NCBI GenBank assembly: GCA_937900725.1
Contig: CALCFP010000140.1
Span: forward strand, 1-7,933
Source: an uncultured Bacteroidota bacterium
Lineage (GTDB): Bacteria; Bacteroidota; Bacteroidia; Bacteroidales; SZUA-534
Direction of reading: 5' to 3'
Length of the DNA: 7,933 nucleotides
Every line of letters starts with the position of its first letter. Position 1 is the stretch's first letter. Both the position numbers and the translations under genes were made by a program. The notes beneath the pieces were generated by a model. It was not told where the DNA came from. It was given only the letters and a program-made list of their open reading frames with translations, and did not search any database. Below, piece after piece: positions 7,147 through 7,933 of this stretch.

Positions 7147-7299
7147 CTATTGCTTTCTTGAGAGTTTTCTTAACTCAAACAACGCCCAGTCAATAATGCC
7201 TAAACTATGGTCGCCTTGCAAGATATAGGCCAAAAACACACTTACACTAAATGCTATTAGCATGAATACAAACAAGCCGATTAGTTCTAGTGCAAACAT
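7147..7299 (-). CDS. Small single-span membrane protein, 50 aa
   Basis: A short open frame encodes 50 aa. It begins MFALELIGLFVFMLIA and continues hydrophobic to about residue 27, giving one transmembrane helix. A soluble tail of about 23 residues follows (from GDHSLGIIDW) and ends in the basic LRKLSRKQ, which by the positive-inside rule would put the C-terminus in the cytoplasm. The ATG is preceded by GAGGAAG (7302-7308), a clear purine-rich ribosome site, and the frame is closed by TAG six codons upstream of the GTT-GAA-ATT run, so this ATG is the natural start. It reads in the same direction as the che operon but ends about 245 bp before the operon's promoter, so it is probably a separate unit. 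I do not recognise the family. Small subunits or regulators of membrane complexes look like this, but no partner is visible. Confidence 0.55.
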   Translation of the reverse strand: MFALELIGLFVFMLIAFSVSVFLAYILQGDHSLGIIDWALFELRKLSRKQ

Positions 7300-7466
7300 T
7301 TCTTCCTCAATTTCAACCTATATACGATACAATGCAAAAAAAAGTTTTGTTCAAAAATTCTTCAAAAAATTTGTTACAAAAAGAGTGCCAAAGATTCAAA
7401 AAACATGCAATCATTGTTTCTTCTCCATCAATGGCGACACAACCTAACATATTGTACGCCACACAG
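7300..7466. other. A/T-rich intergenic stretch upstream of the small membrane protein gene
   Basis: No convincing gene is seen on either strand. About 7331-7377 is a run of A- and T-tracts (on the minus strand, T-tracts separated by GAA or GAAC) of the kind often found at Bacteroidota promoters and in bent DNA. No confident -33/-7 pair for the 50-aa gene could be picked. Confidence 0.3.
7302..7308 (-). promoter_or_regulatory. Ribosome binding site of the 50-aa membrane protein
   Basis: GAGGAAG on the minus strand ends 2 nt before the ATG at 7299 (AGGA core spaced 4 nt). It stands out because the che operon genes mostly lack such a sequence, and it supports translation of this small frame. 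Confidence 0.5.
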
Positions 7467-7670
7467 TCATGAATATGTCTTCATAGCCATTGTTCGATGT
7501 ATCATAAAGAAACGTCTGCCTTTGATTGCAATCATAATTCCGAAACACGACACCATTCCATTTTCAGAAAAACGCCTGTCGATTATGCCGAAAGATTCTT
7601 TTTGACACGATACGCATTCTTCAACTTTCAAATGATTGTTCTCGCAAGAATGGCAAGAATCATCGCGATG
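7467..7670 (-). pseudogene. Possible remnant of a zinc-ribbon protein
   Basis: A stop-to-stop frame of 67 codons (TAG at 7671-7673, TGA at 7467-7469) contains CHSC and CVSC separated by nine residues (C-x2-C-x9-C-x2-C), the spacing of a small zinc ribbon, followed by KESFGIIDRRFSENG and a short hydrophobic stretch. There is no in-frame ATG before the cysteines; only a TTG at 7629-7631 (between the two Cys pairs) and a late ATG exist, and no ribosome site is seen. It is therefore either a broken remnant or chance. The CHSC arises from a 9-bp tandem duplication (GCAAGAATG/GCAAGAATC on the plus strand). An overlapping plus-strand frame is open here too, so the evidence is weak. Confidence 0.2.
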
Positions 7671-7933
7671 CTATGAACCAGAGGGGATAAAAAAGCACAA
7701 CTTGCTTATGACATTATTAAAGCACTGGCTCTGTGGGAAACCAGGGAATACACCATGTCGCATCACACGAATAATGGAGATTGTAACCGAAACTGGACGA
7801 ACAATAATGCCAATCGACACTTATTTTGCGGACCGTACGTCATGGGGTGGAGCACTACCCCGAACCGGATATTGACACGTATTACAAACGGATTGTAGAA
7901 CTTCTGAACGACGAATATGACAAAGGTGGCTAT
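7629..7933 (+). other. Right-edge segment with short frame-broken coding traces
   Basis: Three plus-strand frames each hold a protein-like piece. Frame one reads ATG at 7632, is closed by TGA at 7674-7676, then continues with GDKKAQLAYDIIKALALWE and stays open to TAG at 7896-7898. A second frame (79 codons from 7636) gives EIVTETGRTIMPIDTYFADR before stopping at 7875. The third opens after TAA at 7805-7807 and runs off the edge with HYPEPDIDTYYKRIVELLND, ending DEYDKGGY. No single frame spans the segment with a credible start. The pattern fits a frameshifted gene, or the 5' end of a gene starting from a non-ATG codon near 7826-7849. No family was recognised. Confidence 0.25.

Noticed and set aside
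6938..7228. 96-codon plus-strand frame between the che promoter and the small membrane gene
   Set aside because: Low-complexity mixed composition, no ribosome site, no recognisable fold, and it runs antisense across the better supported 50-aa gene.
7262..7605. Three overlapping plus-strand frames of 60-66 codons
   Set aside because: They lie in A/T-rich DNA, lack ribosome sites and read like translated spacer (Ser/Lys/Phe runs).

Overview
The window carries a compact, seven-gene chemotaxis-type signalling operon on the minus strand (6824 down to 22), followed by about 1.1 kb of sparsely coding DNA. Moderate GC, almost no Shine-Dalgarno sequences ahead of the operon genes, and a candidate promoter of the form TTG-N19-TATGTTTG (the Bacteroidota -33/-7 type) point to a member of the Bacteroidota, perhaps Bacteroidales. 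That placement is inference. No rRNA, tRNA, CRISPR array or insertion sequence was recognised.

Operon order in the direction of transcription: a 596-aa soluble helical protein with a CheZ-like D-x3-Q motif; a 98-aa STAS protein; a 121-aa CheY; a 688-aa CheA; a 167-aa CheW; a CheR methyltransferase; and a 287-aa soluble GHKL-ATPase protein resembling a histidine kinase, whose H-box histidine is replaced by asparagine. Gaps are 12, 22, -1, 17, 2 and -29 nt, so the seven genes are probably co-transcribed. The last gene ends 21 nt from the left edge, so anything further downstream is not visible.

Likely logic: CheA, with CheW, autophosphorylates on H44 and phosphorylates CheY on D53. CheR would methylate receptors encoded elsewhere. 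There is no receptor (MCP), CheB, CheC, CheD, CheX or canonical CheZ in the window. The 596-aa protein is the best candidate for the missing CheY phosphatase. It and the His-less kinase-like protein end in similar acidic-aromatic tails that recall the CheY-binding C-terminus of CheZ. The STAS protein and the His-less ATPase could together form a side branch. What the output controls (surface motility, pili or something else) cannot be told from this window.

Right part (6825-7933): the operon promoter lies at 6872-6901 with an inverted repeat just upstream. A 50-aa single-span membrane protein with a good ribosome binding site is encoded on the minus strand at 7147-7299. An A/T-rich intergenic stretch follows. 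The last 460 bp hold only short, frame-broken coding traces, including a zinc-ribbon-like fragment and an open frame running off the right edge, which look like gene decay or unrecognised small genes.
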